A stretch of DNA of 64,000 nucleotides from Pagrus major (GCF_040436345.1 NC_133235.1:20360660-20424659); one strand, 5' to 3'. Shown: positions 13,801 to 64,000, numbered from the stretch's first letter. Program-made: numbers and translations. The notes: generated by a model from the letters alone, not told the origin.

Positions 13801-15091
13801 AAATCTACATTGTTCTCTATTCGCCAGCAGGGGGCGACTCCACTGGTTTCAAAATTAAGTCAGATTGTGTGTAAGCTTATAAGAAAATGACCCTACTTCT
13901 CCTTTTATTTGTTACCTCAGTTAATAGTTTCCTAATGAGTTTGTGTTCTCAGTCGCTAGTTTCAAGTCTTCTTCAATACAGCATGATGTTCATATGTAAA
14001 TGATGATCCCATTTAGAGTAAAACAGACGATGAAGCAGGGTATTAAGTTGCTACCACCGCATGACCTCGGGGTCTCCATCATATCCAATCAGGATACCAT
14101 CTCCAGCTCCACCTCCTTGTTAAAAAATGGTCACTTCTGGCCTTGAAAACCAAGATGGCTACAGCCATAATGCAAAACTTGAGGCTTCAGAGCGGTAGTC
14201 CACAAAGTGATGGCTGAAGATATGTTGGGTTTAGGTTAATTATTAATCCATCTCAGTTTTAAAAACAATAGTTTGTCATTTTAAGCAAACTATTATTTAG
14301 AAACATTTTTGCATGTCCAGTCTTCATCACCAACCCTGTGTCTCTGCAGGAGCCCGTTTTGTTTGGATCATCCGTCATGGAGAACATCCGCTTTGGGAAG
14401 CCTGAGGCCACAGATGCTGAGGTCATTAACGCAGCCAAGCAGGCCAACGCTCACCGCTTCATTACAGCTTTCCCAGACGGCTATAACACTGTGGTCGGTA
14501 TGTGCCCTCGTTTAGGTATTTACAAGACACATAAAATTTGTGTTCCATTTAAATACTAAGCCGCAGAGTTCTAACCCAGGTGAGCGAGGTGTGACGCTAT
14601 CAGGTGGCCAGAAACAGCGCATCGCCATTGCCCGCGCCTTGATCAAGAACCCCAGCATCCTGGTGCTGGACGAGGCCACGAGCGCCCTGGATGCAGAATC
14701 CGAGCGTGTGGTGCAGGAGGCTCTGGACAGAGCCACAAGGGGTCGCACCGTGCTTATCATCGCCCACCGGCTGAGCACCATCCAAGGGGCCGACCTCATC
14801 TGTGTCATGAGCAACGGCCGCATTGTGGAGGTGAGGTATTCGGAGAGATGGAGGCGCTCTTATCTCCTCTCGGCTTCTTTATTTGACTTACAAGTTCAAA
14901 GAGGTACTGACAAGAGATCCTACAGGTATATTGTTCGCTTCCATCTCAATGCACTGACTGTGATATACGTTTTGATGTTATCTAACAGCTCCCTCTTTTC
15001 TCTTAAGGCTGGGACTCACTTGGAGCTGCTGAGCAAAGGAGGACTTTATTCTGATCTGATCCGCAGGCAAAGAGCTGAGGGGCAGAAATGA
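7858..15091 (+). CDS. abcb8: Mitochondrial ABC transporter Abcb8 (mitoSUR-like half-transporter)
   Basis: Half-size ABC transporter of the inner mitochondrial membrane, linked in mammals to the mitochondrial ATP-sensitive K+ channel and iron export. Sixteen exons: 7858-7961, 9586-9916, 10012-10167, 11036-11130, 11258-11363, 11465-11626, 12134-12219, 12645-12742, 12830-12935, 13053-13086, 13202-13338, 13436-13530, 13610-13743, 14350-14497, 14580-14830, 15008-15091. Every junction is GT-AG and in frame; total 708 residues (human about 735). The N-terminus [17 protein letters not shown] is rich in Arg and Ser and lacks acidic residues, as in a mitochondrial presequence. The membrane domain runs to about residue 430. 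The nucleotide-binding domain has Walker A GESGGGKST (499-507, K505), Q-loop FINQ (Q548), signature LSGGQ (604-608), Walker B ILVLDE (624-629) and H-loop AHR (H660). All catalytic residues are present. TM-domain words [14 protein letters not shown] and [14 protein letters not shown] match human ABCB8. Confidence 0.97.
9216..9561. repeat. TTAA-flanked foldback element in abcb8 intron 1
   Basis: Ends are imperfect inverted repeats sharing ACATTATGTA, and TTAA occurs on both sides (9212-9215 and 9562-9565), as expected of a TTAA-targeting non-autonomous DNA transposon. No coding capacity. Confidence 0.55.
10365..10593. repeat. hAT-type non-autonomous element with 8-bp target duplication
   Basis: The element starts CAGTGGTTCCC and ends GGGAATCACTG, inverted ends typical of hAT transposons. 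It is flanked by ATATAGGG (10357-10364) and ATATAGAG (10594-10601), an 8-bp target-site duplication with one change. It sits in abcb8 intron 3 and has no coding capacity. Confidence 0.8.
13824..14230. repeat. Dispersed teleost repeat in abcb8 intron 13
   Basis: This stretch (CAGCAGGGGGCGACTCCACT near its left end, then TTCTTCAATACAGCATGATG and AAATGGTCACTTCTGG) resembles a sequence I recognise as recurrent in introns of many teleost genomes. Class is unknown to me and boundaries are approximate. Confidence 0.5.
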
Positions 15092-15378
15092 ACACACCAG
15101 AAGTTGTTTACTGTAGCTCTACAGTGAGACTACCAAGAGTAATGAAATTCATAGGGAAGTCTTGCCTGAACAGATAATTCATTTTAAACACGTTATGTAA
15201 ATTTAAAAGCTAGTTTTATGACAAACTGTATGTAAATGTGTAAGCGGACCAACTGCATCAGCCTGTGATGAGGAACAAACCACACTACTGTACAGTATCT
15301 CACTCAAAAGGATATTTCATAACACTGTTTTTCTCTTATCCTGTACAGAATTATAATTATAATGTAATAGAAAACATA

Positions 15379-15384
15379 ATTAAA
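15379..15384 (+). terminator. abcb8: Candidate abcb8 polyadenylation signal (ATTAAA)
   Basis: ATTAAA lies 288 nt after the abcb8 stop codon, followed by a TG/T-rich stretch near 15404-15421. It is the first good hexamer I noticed. No transcript evidence is available. Confidence 0.45.
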
Positions 15385-15824
15385 CTTTGCTTTAATGAGA
15401 ATGTACTGTATTTTCCTTTTGTATGAATCACAACACACATTTGGTCACACGTACAGAAGAAACTGAACACTGCACCTAAATAACGAACAGTATGTCTTTC
15501 GTGGATGGTGTCATTTCTTGTTGTGATTCTGCAGTTGAAATCTTTTCGCTCTCTACGGGGAAAAAAGGAAGCAGGATGTAATTTCTACTCTGTGCTTCAG
15601 TCGCTCCTCACAGTCATCCATTCTGTTTAGATGTGACATCTTGGGAGGAACGGCTGTTCTGGCACCAATATAACCTCCCTTACAGGGGTGTAAACTTTTC
15701 AAGCACGAATCTACCTCAGGATGTGTCACACTAACTGTAGTCAAATCTATTTTATCATAACTGCTGGAAATTACAACATTTTTACAACCACCGTTTTCCC
15801 TGAATGTGTGATGTATGACTTTAA

Positions 15825-16395
15825 AGGATAATTTCACCAAATTGAAACTGAAAATGACGACATTATCTACTCAGCTTCATGATGATGGAAGATCGGGTGA
15901 AGTTTCGCAGTCGGCAAAACATTTCTGGAGCTTCACAGCTGAACAGCGTTGTAGCATTCAGCTAGGTAATTGAAGTGGATGGGGACTTGTTTTAAAATGT
16001 GCAGAAAAAGAAGAAGAAAAACATAAAATGGCTCCATACAGCTTGTCTGGCGTTTTTTCCGACACAGTCAAACTTGTGCACCCACTTGAGATGGGGTGAG
16101 CACTAATGCTTTTTTAGTTTAGCAGCTACAGTGAAGATTAAAAAAGGGTTTAAATCAGTTTGCAGAGCTTCAGATGACTTGAATTGCGCTGGACGGGCTT
16201 TGCGGAGCCATTTTGTGCTTTATTTCAGTTGTTTTGTTTATGTTTTAAAACAAGTCCCCATCTACTCAAGTTGTTTAGGAGACTGCTGCGAAGCTCCAGG
16301 AATGTTTTGTGGACTGCGAAGCTTCACTCGACTTTCCATCAACACGGGGGTGAGCACAGAATGACTGAATTTTCATTTTCGGGTGAATTAATCCT
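15825..16395. repeat. Long foldback (palindromic) transposon-like element
   Basis: Terminal inverted repeats AGGATAATTTCACC / AGGATTAATTCACC are bounded by TTAA on both sides (15821-15824, 16396-16399). Homology between the arms continues far inward: GGGGACTTGTTTTAAAA appears near 15980 and its reverse complement near 16235, and CTGGAGCTTC and CGCAGTC words are mirrored too. It is a long non-autonomous foldback element between abcb8 and cdk5. Confidence 0.8.
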
Positions 16396-16910
16396 TTAAT
16401 GTCTCTTTTGACATGAATGTCCCAGGTGACTATAAGCCATCACTGTTCATTATGTGCCAATATGCTAAATAGAACAAGTGAGAAGCTAAGATTTGTATCA
16501 ATTTGAACATTAAACAGGCAGATTGGGCTTCACATCCTGCAAAGTATGTGGGTCTGAGAGTGAATATTGTACTTGAACAAGTTTACCATCTGGATACACT
16601 CATTTTGTTTTCTCCTTACAACCTAAATCTGCCGTAAAATGTCTTCAAAGAGTAGAAAATTGCTCCGAAAATGTCACAGCATCCTGCAATGATTTGGTAT
16701 CTTTGGCCTGGGTTTCAACCTGTGCTGCAGTTCATCCCTTGGCCTCTAGATGACCGACAAGAGGAGAAGCTTTGCTGCAGACCGACCAGGAGCAGCAAGT
16801 GAAGATAGCTTAAAGCTAACGCTAGCTATCATAACATTATTTACCCCCGTTTGGGGCTTTAATCATTCATTGGTTGCTAGCCCGTTAAAGGCTGGCTTCA
16901 CTGGCCAAAC

Positions 16911-22776
<5,866 letters not shown>

Positions 22777-23885
22777 ATGCTAAATTGCCTCTCACTAAAC
22801 TTCAGCCGCCAGAATCAATCATCCTTCCATCCTTCCCTCTGTTGGGTCATTAGGACCAGTCCCCAACAAGGCAAATCCCTCACTGGTTTTCAAGCACTCC
22901 CTCCCCCGCTTTAATTCTGCTGTGCCTCTGTGTGGAACAAAGTCCTAGTGGCTCTGCAAGGTTTTAGGTTCTTTTTAAGTTGCAAGCCTGTTAATTTGGT
23001 ACATATACGCCTCCCGGTTAATTAGCACAAAATGCTGGAGGGTGCACTATGTGTTGCATTGAATACATTTTATACCTGTGGAAATGGTTGTCAACAATAA
23101 GCCCCACTGCTCCAATAAGACTGAAATTAACATGTGCAGTTTGTTTGTTTCTAATAGCTGAGCGTGAATGAAAATAGACCTTTTTAATCTTGGTGAATTC
23201 ATTTGAGATACTTGGATTTAGCTGCATCAGTTACTCAAACAGCCTCTTGAACAATCTGGTTTCTGTTGCTGTTGTGATGTATTTTGCCAATTAGCTTCCA
23301 TTATTACAAAGTCTTAACATCAGTGGAAACTGTAGCTCGACCGATACGGGAGTTCAGAAAATATGACGATGATTTATCAGCCAGTATTAGTTTGTTTTTC
23401 CTTGATGACATTTAAATTTGCTTATTAGATCTTTGGCATTTGTCCTCTGTAGTTTGTTGTTGCTTGTTAGCCACAATGTATGCTGGTACTGATACATCTG
23501 TGCTAATATCCACAGATATATTTGCTCTAAGTGGAGACCACAGTTTCCTGGGGCAGCTAACGCTACAATGCCGCTTAATTAAAGAGATTGATTTGTAAGT
23601 TTTAGAACCACAAGCGAGCGATTCATTGGAAAGTTGTAAAGGCTTTAACTCAATGTCTCTTTTAAGGACTGTATGTTATTTATGTAACACCTAATTTTAC
23701 ACGTCTGTAATTTCTTCAGGATATTTAACTACAGTATGTCATTTGGTACTAATTATTGTTACTGATTTCTTTCTTTGAAAGAACTTTTCCAGTTAAATCT
23801 GACTAATATTCATAAGTTATTCTTTTATTATAGGAAAAGATGAACAACTTTAAGATTTTTGCATGTTCAGATGATCATTTGCACT

Positions 23886-24325
23886 AGGCCTGGCTGATAT
23901 GTAACATTTTATATCCCGATATTGTTCTGCCTAAATTTTGCGATAGATAATATTATCGTTGCTCAAGCAAATTGCGCTGGGTAATCTACTCTGAGGTGAG
24001 ACCGCAAATTTATGGTTATTTTGCACTTGTTTCCAGCAAAGACCACATGTAGCCTCATTCAAATCCCTTGGCAGGCCATTTTCTCCCTCTTTAAACCCTA
24101 AAGTTTGCCTCATTAGCGAGCTCGCAATCTTCTTAGAAACGAAGTTGTCAGTGTCTGTATATTAAAGCGTTGCGTGCCTGCTGCTACATCAGGCCAATGT
24201 TTTGCTTTTCAGAATAAAAGCCCATAGATGCTGTAACAGCTTTTGGATATTCGTTATTAAAAATATTGCACATGACAGCAAATATCATGATGTTCGATAA
24301 TATCCAATATCGGCCCAAGCCTTAT
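23886..24325. repeat. Foldback element with GGCCTGG..GATAT ends
   Basis: The left end AGGCCTGGCTGATAT pairs with the reverse complement of the right end, AAGGCTTGGGCCGATAT. The interior is rich in GATAATAT/ATATCG words. It is a common kind of non-autonomous DNA element in teleosts. No coding capacity; boundaries are to within a few bases. Confidence 0.6.
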
Positions 24326-25746
24326 TTGCACTGAGACTCTTGAGGTTAAACTGGCTTTTAAACACCAATTAGTACCAAATCAAATACTTATGTCCTTGGA
24401 AACTTCCCAGGAAATGATTATTTTGAAATTACAGACATGTAAAATACCCTTGTTTTTTAATTTTCTTTATTTTTAAATTTTTTAGACCAGAACAGACTTG
24501 TCATACTGATGTTTCACGCACCAACAGTAAAACTCTCTGTCCCACTACCTGTTACGAGATTGTATAATAGCACGGGAAGCTAATTTATAATTTTCTTTTT
24601 GCTCAGGCTTTTTGTTTCCCTTTTTGTATTTGTCTTTCGTGCACTTTGTAACTGACAGTTTTATTTTAAATCGTCAAGTTATTAATATTATTAAATATGT
24701 TGAACACTGACAGCCAGGATTATAGCCGGTTATCAATAAATGGGCCAATATATACAGTATATATATGTTAATGACTAGTGGACCATTAGTGACACACACA
24801 TTCATTTTTTTCTTTATCATTATTGTACTAATAGCTTTTTTTTTTTTTTTAATAATGCTTTTGTAATAGTTATATTAGAGCTGAAAAAATCCACTAATAA
24901 TCTGTATTTTCATGATTGTTTTGCACCATTAGCTGTTTCCATTTGGTTACTTTATATTAACATGGTTAACAGCTTGCAGTGTTATTTTACTCCAGATTGT
25001 TACAGTGCTACTCATCCCATAAAAGCCTACATAATGAGCTGTTTGAAGTGACTGTGTTAATAGGGAAATGATTTATTTTCATTTAGCTGATGTAAGACAT
25101 GATAATGGATGCATGTATTTATTAATGATGGAATGTCTGCTCATGTTTTTTGCATTCGTTTGATGTAGCACAGCTTCATTTGGTACAGAAACTCTCCTTT
25201 TGAATGACTTCATGATACTCGGATCTTTAGCGTTTAGCCGGCTCTTTTTAGGATTTCAAAATGTTTTGAAGGTTGTGTGTGTGTGGATTAAGTTATAATG
25301 ACAAAAACACAAAAGCATTTGCTCTCAGTATTTCATTATCTCATAGCGACACAAGATTTCAGACCAACTGCTGTAGAGTTAGATCTCCATTTTGAATGAA
25401 GAGTGGATTTTGCACTTTGCTAGTACATTTGCTTTTGTTGGTAGAACTTGGGACAGATGTCAATGATTCTTTCTGTGTATATTTCAGCCAATAAGACAAA
25501 TACATTTTTGCTTTTGAGATTTGAAGTTCATTCTTGACCTTGGGAGCAGTATTTGCCAAAATTGTCTCTGTTCCGGACCTTTTCAACATAATCACAAGAT
25601 CTTTCTCATCACATGGAGCCCGGCCGTCACGGAAATGATGTTCAAATTCTCTCGTTCTTGTTGTCTTTAAAATTGAGATTAAAAGTTTATTCTCTACAGA
25701 ACAGTAGCTGACGAATTCATCTCGCCATCAAGTCCATTGATGTAGT

Positions 25747-25842
25747 CGCTGTTGTGGAGCTCTTGATCTTATCTGTGACAACTGGGCAAACTCCATCTGC
25801 AGAGAGAGATGGTGAGATACGATTTAGAGCTCCACAACAGCG
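25747..25842. repeat. Perfect 17-bp inverted repeat with 62-nt spacer
   Basis: CGCTGTTGTGGAGCTCT at 25747-25763 is exactly reverse-complemented at 25826-25842. The spacer shows no pairing that I can see. It may be part of a dispersed element or a local foldback. Confidence 0.7.
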
Positions 25843-28800
25843 TCTACACAGACCCTTGTGGAGAGAATCATTCATAAGTCACCTTGACTATTTCAGGAAC
25901 ATCTTTGTTAGATCTGTGACGGCCACATTTTAAATTGTAAAAATAAAAGAATCCAGTAGACTGGATCTGGCCCTAGTTTCACTTGTAATTTTGTCAGCTT
26001 CAGTGTACAACAAGCTAGTCCATGTTTGATTAAACAATGTCAAAACAACAAAACTAGCTACTTAGTGACATGCCACTGTTGGATATATTTGGTTTACCCT
26101 AGACACTGATAAAACAACACAGTACATGAAATGGGCACAGCAGAAAATGCCAGATAGGTGGGACCACTGCGTTAACACGATGCACTTATGACTGAAAATG
26201 ACAACAGAAATAAAGTTTTCTTATTTCACATGCAAATCTGCTCATGTAGGATCACATCGCTCAGTGTGAAGGTGATAAAATGTCTTCAGGGCCTTTGAGC
26301 GCCACACAGTTTGGTTTGCAATTTGAAATGCTCATGACCATTTGACTTAAGACTGACTACGTTACACATAGTTAATTGTTATTAACTATTTAATGTACAG
26401 TTCAGAGTTAAAATCACATATCTACAATAAAATGCACATAAAGCACGTTGGAGCCAGATGAAGCAAGCTCAGTTCCCCAGATGTTTGTGCGCATGAAAAT
26501 CTTGATGTTACAACCAGTCTTGAAGGCACATTTCACTTCAAGCCACGTTATATTTACTTAATCCCTACAAATTGATAGAAAGATAATGCAGTTTCCCCAC
26601 ATCTGCACTGCATCTTTCTTTTTGAGTATTGCATGATCCCAAGCCTGGTTTGAGTATTTTCTTCTATGCTATAAATATTCAAGATGTGGTATCACATGAT
26701 GTGGAGAACACTCATTTTGATTCATCTGGCTCCGAAAATACATTTTGGACCTTACAAAGTGAATAGCATGGCTAAGATTACATTAAGAGACCAGAGATAA
26801 TACTGTAGGAATACACAATGGTCATGCAAGGAAGAAAATGGGGCGATGTGACATAAATTATTAACTGTTAAATTAAATAGTTCAAATCTAGGTGTTGGGT
26901 GACAGAAATATATAGAATACTGTTCTCTACTTGGCCATAACTATGCGGTAAATATCAATCCAGCACAAATAGTTCAGTTATTAGTTTCTGCCAGTTCACA
27001 TACACTCTGCTTTTCTCTGACTAGTAGTAAGGCAGGGGGTGGGGGGAGAGAGGTAAAGACCCAGGCCATTTTCACAAATCCTTCATCCACAGTTTTGCGG
27101 TAAATGCTGGGTCATTTTTCTGCTTTTTAACCCGACAACATGACACACACGCACACACTCGAAAAATCATCAAGGCAATGCAGCATCATCAGAATAGCAT
27201 CATCGCGTAACATGAATTGGCATCCGTGTCCCTTTTCTTTAGGAGAATATACAATCATCATTATCTTACATCTGTGTTGCAGCTGTTCAGTCATCGTCCA
27301 TTCCAGCTGTTGAATATGTCATGAATCGAAAATGGGGACCCAAAATATATTTTTTTTCACGTCAATTTGAACAGTTGGTTCTGATTCAGTGCACTTATTG
27401 CTCAAAACAAACCACCACTGATACATGCTTTTTTTGTTTCCTGAAAAGTAACATTTCCATTTGGATAAAAAGTCTCTTCATGAGGTGATCGATCTCTGCC
27501 TCCTCTGGGAGTATTTGCTCTATTATATCATTAACGATGGAGGAGCAGTGAACACACCACGTGTGTGTAGCTAAAATAAGAGCCATATAAGGTAGTCACA
27601 ACCATAGACGTCCGGTCGTTGGCTTTTCAAGTGATGGCTGATCTCCAAGGGTTTGTGCTTCACATCAACAGTCATCTAATACACAGACAACAGAGTAATA
27701 AAGCTACAGTGTTATGAACACCATTTACTTGATTGGCATTATTATACTTGAAAGTTTCACATTTATAAAAACAGAACTGTTCTCTGGATTTTCAGTATTT
27801 ATAGTGAGGATATGTACCTACAAGTCCATGACTGTAGTGTCAAGGATTTAAATAACAGTGAACATTAACAGTAGAGGAAGTAGACTCACACGAAGAAGAT
27901 AAGAAGAAAAGTTGTGTACGTGGGTAAGATGGGTAAATATATTGTTTATTATACTTGATCATTTATACATCACAAACTGTTATTTGTGACTTATTACACG
28001 TTCTGGAATAATAAGAATAAGAATAATAAAAGGACACAATGGGTAAATTGTACAATGCATTTCTGTTATAAATCAACTGAACTGAATGGGGCTGAGCTGC
28101 GTGGTGGTTTTTAATGTTTTGAGGCAATTCTCTTGATTCTAATAAAGTCTATTCACTCGTTATAATCACCAGAAACTCAAAGACGGTCCACTCAGATAGA
28201 AAGTCCAAATTCCTTCTGGTGTAAGAACAGATGAAGAAACAGTTTTAACCATATATATCTATATTTATATATACAGTAAATAGATATATATATATATATA
28301 TTTGACCAATGTCTCACATAAGTGGTATAGAATTTCTTCATGGCATTGATTTGACTGCGGGTATTTACAAATTTCTGTCAAGTTTAGGAATGTCACCGAC
28401 AAGCCTTTTTAAACTTTACTTATGTTCCATAGACAATAGATTACTATCACAGGGGATTGTGCTGATGAACACCTCTAAGACACTGTAATGAGAAATAGCT
28501 AGAATTGTTTAAAAAGGCAAAAAGGAAAGCCTGATTGTTTCTCTTCTAATGTATTCAATGTAAATAAGGGCCAACTTCTACAGCAAGCTGCATGCTAGCA
28601 TTATTTGTTTTTGTGACAGTCAGCACAGCAAAACCATCCCCCCAAAAATGAGGAAAACAATAAAAATTGAAATGTCAGCTATACAAAGATAAAAAGATTA
28701 CAATCAACAGCCTTTGTTTCGGCCTCCTGGTTCTCTTTTTTTTTGTTTTTTTACCTTAACTGTGTGTAAAAAGTGACTTAAGTTAACAAAAACATCCGAC

Positions 28801-29529
28801 TCTGTAGTCCGGGGATCCACGTGGAACAAAACTAGATACTTGCATATATACAATCAAGTTCCTCCTCTGTTTTTAAATTGAATAAGCACAGTCATCTAAT
28901 TAATGAGGCAAAGCCTCATAGTAGCAAAAGGCAACGTTAAACACTTGTCTTGTGTTTTGATTCAGGTGCGAGAAGCTCTTTTAACCAACAATCGGCTCAT
29001 TAAAGTCGAGCAGATTTCTAGAAAGGCTCTCCTGTTCAAACTGGTGACAAGTATAAGGTCACTCAATACAGCATTGTTTAGGTGCTGAAGACGTTAACAC
29101 TTATAAGAAACTGCAATGCTACACATATCAATCCATATGTATTCTTTTCTTTTTTTTTGGATTGATGTACAGCAAAACTAGAGCAACAGTACTATGTAAC
29201 TCATTTCACACAGGTCAGAAAGCCATTTTTTTGGACACATTTATCTTCACTGATTGTATACTCTTGAGTGAGAAGAAAAACAAATCCACAAAATGAAACA
29301 TGAATAAATTAACACTAATGCCTCGACATGGCAGTTAAACCTGAGTTCTGTTTTGGAAGTGGTCTCTTTTTCTTCTGATGATAGTATTCTATTTCTATTC
29401 AGGCGTTGATAAACTCTACTATACGTCTTGTGAGTTACACACTCTGCTAAATACATACATTATTTCACAGTTTGCTGTCAAGTTCCCCGGATGTGCCGCC
29501 ACCCCACCCACAACCCCTACTTTATGTCG

Positions 29530-61412
<31,883 letters not shown>

Positions 61413-64000
61413 TGTCACCAAAGAGTTTTCAATTTAAGCTCTGTGATTGCTGCAGTGGTGGTCTGCTGACAACTGGTGCTACCAGGGATGTTCACCCAAA
61501 CTAAATGTACAAGAGAGGCTGGATGAGACGGGGTCTGGTTTCCTCTTTGCACCCGTGGGAGGGGAAGGGGTTGGATATCTGGAGCTGGGAAATAGCGATG
61601 GACTGTTATATCAACCAATCCCTATTGAGATCTTGAAGGGCACATTGAATTCAAGAGATCCTGTTTCATTTGGGAAGGAAGACCTGATCCCACAGCGGGT
61701 AGTGGTGGATGGTTCAGGGATACACCAGAGAAGCAAAAATGAAAACTGAAGCATATTCAATTTAGTGACCTCTAACGCACCCAAATTATTTTCTCTTTTG
61801 TAACATTCATTTATTGAGAAAAGCTGTCTGGACACAAGTCAGTGGTACTGTTTGCATAAAACCTTGTGGCTCTGACTTCAAGGACTTGTTTTGACATCAG
61901 ATGTAATGCTAACGAATGGGTGAAAAAACACCGTGACCCACTCGAAACCCATTGGAGACATCACAAATGTGTGGTCGCAAAGCTAAAAACAAGGCTGTGT
62001 TCTTAGCTCCCGAAAAAAGTTGACATTTTGCAGACAGAAAATGTCAGCAATTCCCAATTAGCATCACATTTAGTTACAGCAGCACACACAAAGCTTGAGC
62101 TGCCATGTACAACTACAATAATCTATTGTTAGCCACTGGGAGCTACACTGGGGAAATGGTTAGAGCTTTCCTTAATGAAACCTTAACGGACATTGTTATG
62201 AAAGGCCAGAGAATTATTCATTCAGGGTTCCCATTAGGCTTATTGCAGCTGGATTCAAACCTGGCACCCCTCTTAGCCAAAGACACATTTACAATCTTTA
62301 GACGACCATCATCCCTCCTGAATGTGGAGATTTCTTGTAATGATTATACATAATACAGCAGGCATTCATCTACTGTACACATTCTCAATAACCTCTTTTA
62401 TCATAAAAAGGATCAAAAATCACATTACAAGTTCTAGTCAGTACAACCATAGCTGATCCCTTAAGTTTGCAGCACACATCATCTTCTATCCTGCTGCAGC
62501 CTCCCTATCATGCGTTTTGTAACAGCATCTATTATTAATGTGTTCTCCTGCATACATTTCAACTCATGGACTGAGGTGTATATTCACAGAATGCAGGCCC
62601 GAGGTTATTTCAGTCCATACTGATAAGCATCTGTCTCGACTGAAATTGATTTGCTCAGAACAGCATTCATTTAAAATGAAGTTAATAAGTTAACTAAGGT
62701 TGGGAACAAAGCAAAGACCTCAGCCGCACCTCTCATCGCCTGCCACAATTACTTAAAATATACCTGATTAACTCATTCCCTCCTGTATGTCACAGCTTTT
62801 CTATATCTCAGCAATTATTTCCTCTTACATACATCCCCTTATCTGACCTTCAGTACGTACAGTATATTTCTCATCGAATCCCCCTCTGTCTTTCTTCTCC
62901 TTAAATCAGTTATTTAATACATCTCTCAGCTTTACTTCATTCAGCTACTGTCTGAGGTTTCCAAATATGGATCACGTGTATTTTATTGATTACTGATTTC
63001 CTTGAGCCTCCTTGTGTTGCATTTGTGATATCTGATCTTTAATGATGCAGCAAATGACAATGTGAAAACTAGAGCTGCAACGATTAGTTTATTTGTAACG
63101 AAATACTTTGATAATCGATTAATCATTTCTTCAAGCAAAAATGTTGAACATTTGTTGGTTCCAGCTTCCTCTAGTGGAGGGATTTGCACATTTTCTTTGT
63201 CATTTATCATAGTATATCAAGAGTCTTTGAGTTTTGGACTGTTGGTTTGAAGATGTCAAACCAACAGCAAACATCCTGATTGGATCCCATCCTGGTTGGA
63301 TAAAATGGGCAGGGATACAAGACAAGTTATTTTCTCTTTCACTGCATGAGCAGGGGAAGGAGAGACATGGGCTACTGAACAAATACTAAAGTTATTTAAC
63401 ATTTATTCTAATAAAAATATATAACTTTCAGCAGCTTCAAGCTTCTTTAGGTCTCAGAAAAGATCACAGTGAATTACTGTGAGTTGTTTATGTGCACTGC
63501 ATTGCATCTCAAAAGTGGAGTGAGTGGTAAATCTACATCAGGTAATGTTTAGCCCACTTGGTGGCAGTGTAACAACCTTTGAACACAACACCGATCTATT
63601 GACACTTTATAAACAATAAAGGAAAACTGTCAGCAAACAGTGGTTAGGAGTGAAAATAATCACTCATTTGGAGGCGTGTTTCTATCCACCTGATGAATGT
63701 AAATCCAATACTGACTTTTCTTTTTGCTCCGGTTTGGTCTTCACCAACCCCTGAGGGAAATATCTGGCTTTTAAAACTGCTAAATATTTATCTGTGTTCA
63801 ACAGCTAATCACTAAATTTGCTAACTAATCTGCTGTTTGATGTTGGGCAGGCAGCCTACAGTAGTTTTTTTTAAGGCGTTTTAACTGAAAGCAGCTGCCC
63901 ATTCGATGAGAGCTGTGAGTGTGAATCATAACAATAAAGGTTGCTGGCCCTAAAGCCAACACAATGGGCTGAAAGTCGTTAAAGCGCTCCAGATAGCTGA
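61413..64000 (-). promoter_or_regulatory. Upstream flank and presumed promoter of asic3 exon 1A
   Basis: No gene seen in 2.6 kb. The region right of 61412 must hold the 5' UTR and promoter of the 1A transcripts; I see no convincing core element. At about 62180-62290 a tRNA-SINE-like B box (GGATTCAAACC) occurs without a recognisable head. Repeat fragments lie at 63070-63250 and 63545-63940. Confidence 0.5.
63545..63940. repeat. Dispersed repeat, copy 2
   Basis: Starts near GTTTAGCCCACTTGGTGGCAG and contains CACCTGATGAATGTAAATCC, GAGGGAAATATCTGGC and AACAGCTAATC, words shared with copy 1 at 51690-52020. Boundaries approximate. Confidence 0.55.

Larger units (their letters stand above)
15092..16910 (+). 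other. abcb8 3' UTR, intergenic DNA and cdk5 5' region
   Basis: No gene is seen in this 1.8 kb. It holds the abcb8 3' UTR (to about 15400), a foldback element (15825-16395) and the cdk5 upstream region. The cdk5 promoter presumably lies in the last few hundred bases; I see no TATA box that I would trust. Confidence 0.6.
22777..29529. other. Convergent 3' flanks of cdk5 and asic3; no gene seen
   Basis: cdk5 (plus) and asic3 (minus) converge here, so the 6.7 kb should contain both 3' UTRs. Candidate cdk5 poly(A) hexamers: ATTAAA 23578-23583, AATAAA 24213-24218 (inside a repeat) and 24735-24740. Candidate asic3 signal on the minus strand: AATAAA at 27945-27950. Repeats: 23886-24325, an inverted repeat at 25747-25842, and a TA-rich stretch at about 28250-28303. 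Open frames are short and unrecognised. Confidence 0.6.

Noticed and set aside
62180..62290. Second SINE suggested by GGATTCAAACC
   Set aside because: No matching A box or tail was found; a single B-box-like word is weak evidence.

Overview
The window is vertebrate nuclear DNA, almost certainly from a ray-finned (teleost) fish. Genes are split into short exons with GT-AG introns, intergenic DNA is AT-rich, and introns carry dispersed elements of kinds common in teleost genomes (a tRNA-derived SINE with a 3' tail, hAT-like and TTAA-flanked foldback elements, long GT microsatellites). No bacterial, organellar, viral or CRISPR sequence was seen.

Layout. (1) 76-6918, minus: atg9b, ten coding exons, 3' end beyond the window edge. 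(2) 6919-7857: short divergent promoter region. (3) 7858-15091, plus: abcb8, sixteen exons, complete. (4) 15092-16910: abcb8 3' UTR, a foldback element and the cdk5 5' region. (5) 16911-22776, plus: cdk5, twelve exons, 292 residues. (6) 22777-29529: cdk5 and asic 3' flanks, no gene seen. (7) 29530-61412, minus: an acid-sensing ion channel gene, best called asic3, spread over 32 kb. (8) 61413-64000: upstream flank of asic3. The four genes match the human 7q36 neighbourhood ATG9B-ABCB8-ASIC3-CDK5, but the ASIC3/CDK5 pair is inverted relative to my recollection of the human order.

The most interesting part is asic3. It has two alternative first exons (one ASIC3-like, one ASIC1b/2b-like), two tandem 128-nt versions of exon 3 that look mutually exclusive (one ASIC1/ASIC3-like, one ASIC2-like), and a last exon open in two overlapping frames. 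One frame encodes an ASIC3-type tail ending RTCYLVTRL; the other encodes an ASIC1/ASIC2-type tail ending FEEFAC. A 53-nt exon just upstream acts as the frame switch. One locus could therefore make both ASIC3-like and ASIC1/2-like channels.

Second, two neighbouring housekeeping genes, atg9b and cdk5, each contain an AT-AC intron with hallmarks of the U12 (minor) spliceosome. Neither reading frame can be closed without it.

The products act in different places: Atg9b in autophagosome formation, Abcb8 in the inner mitochondrial membrane, Cdk5 with p35/p39 in neurons, and Asic3 in the plasma membrane of (probably) neurons. They are not an operon-like system; their adjacency is ancestral vertebrate synteny.
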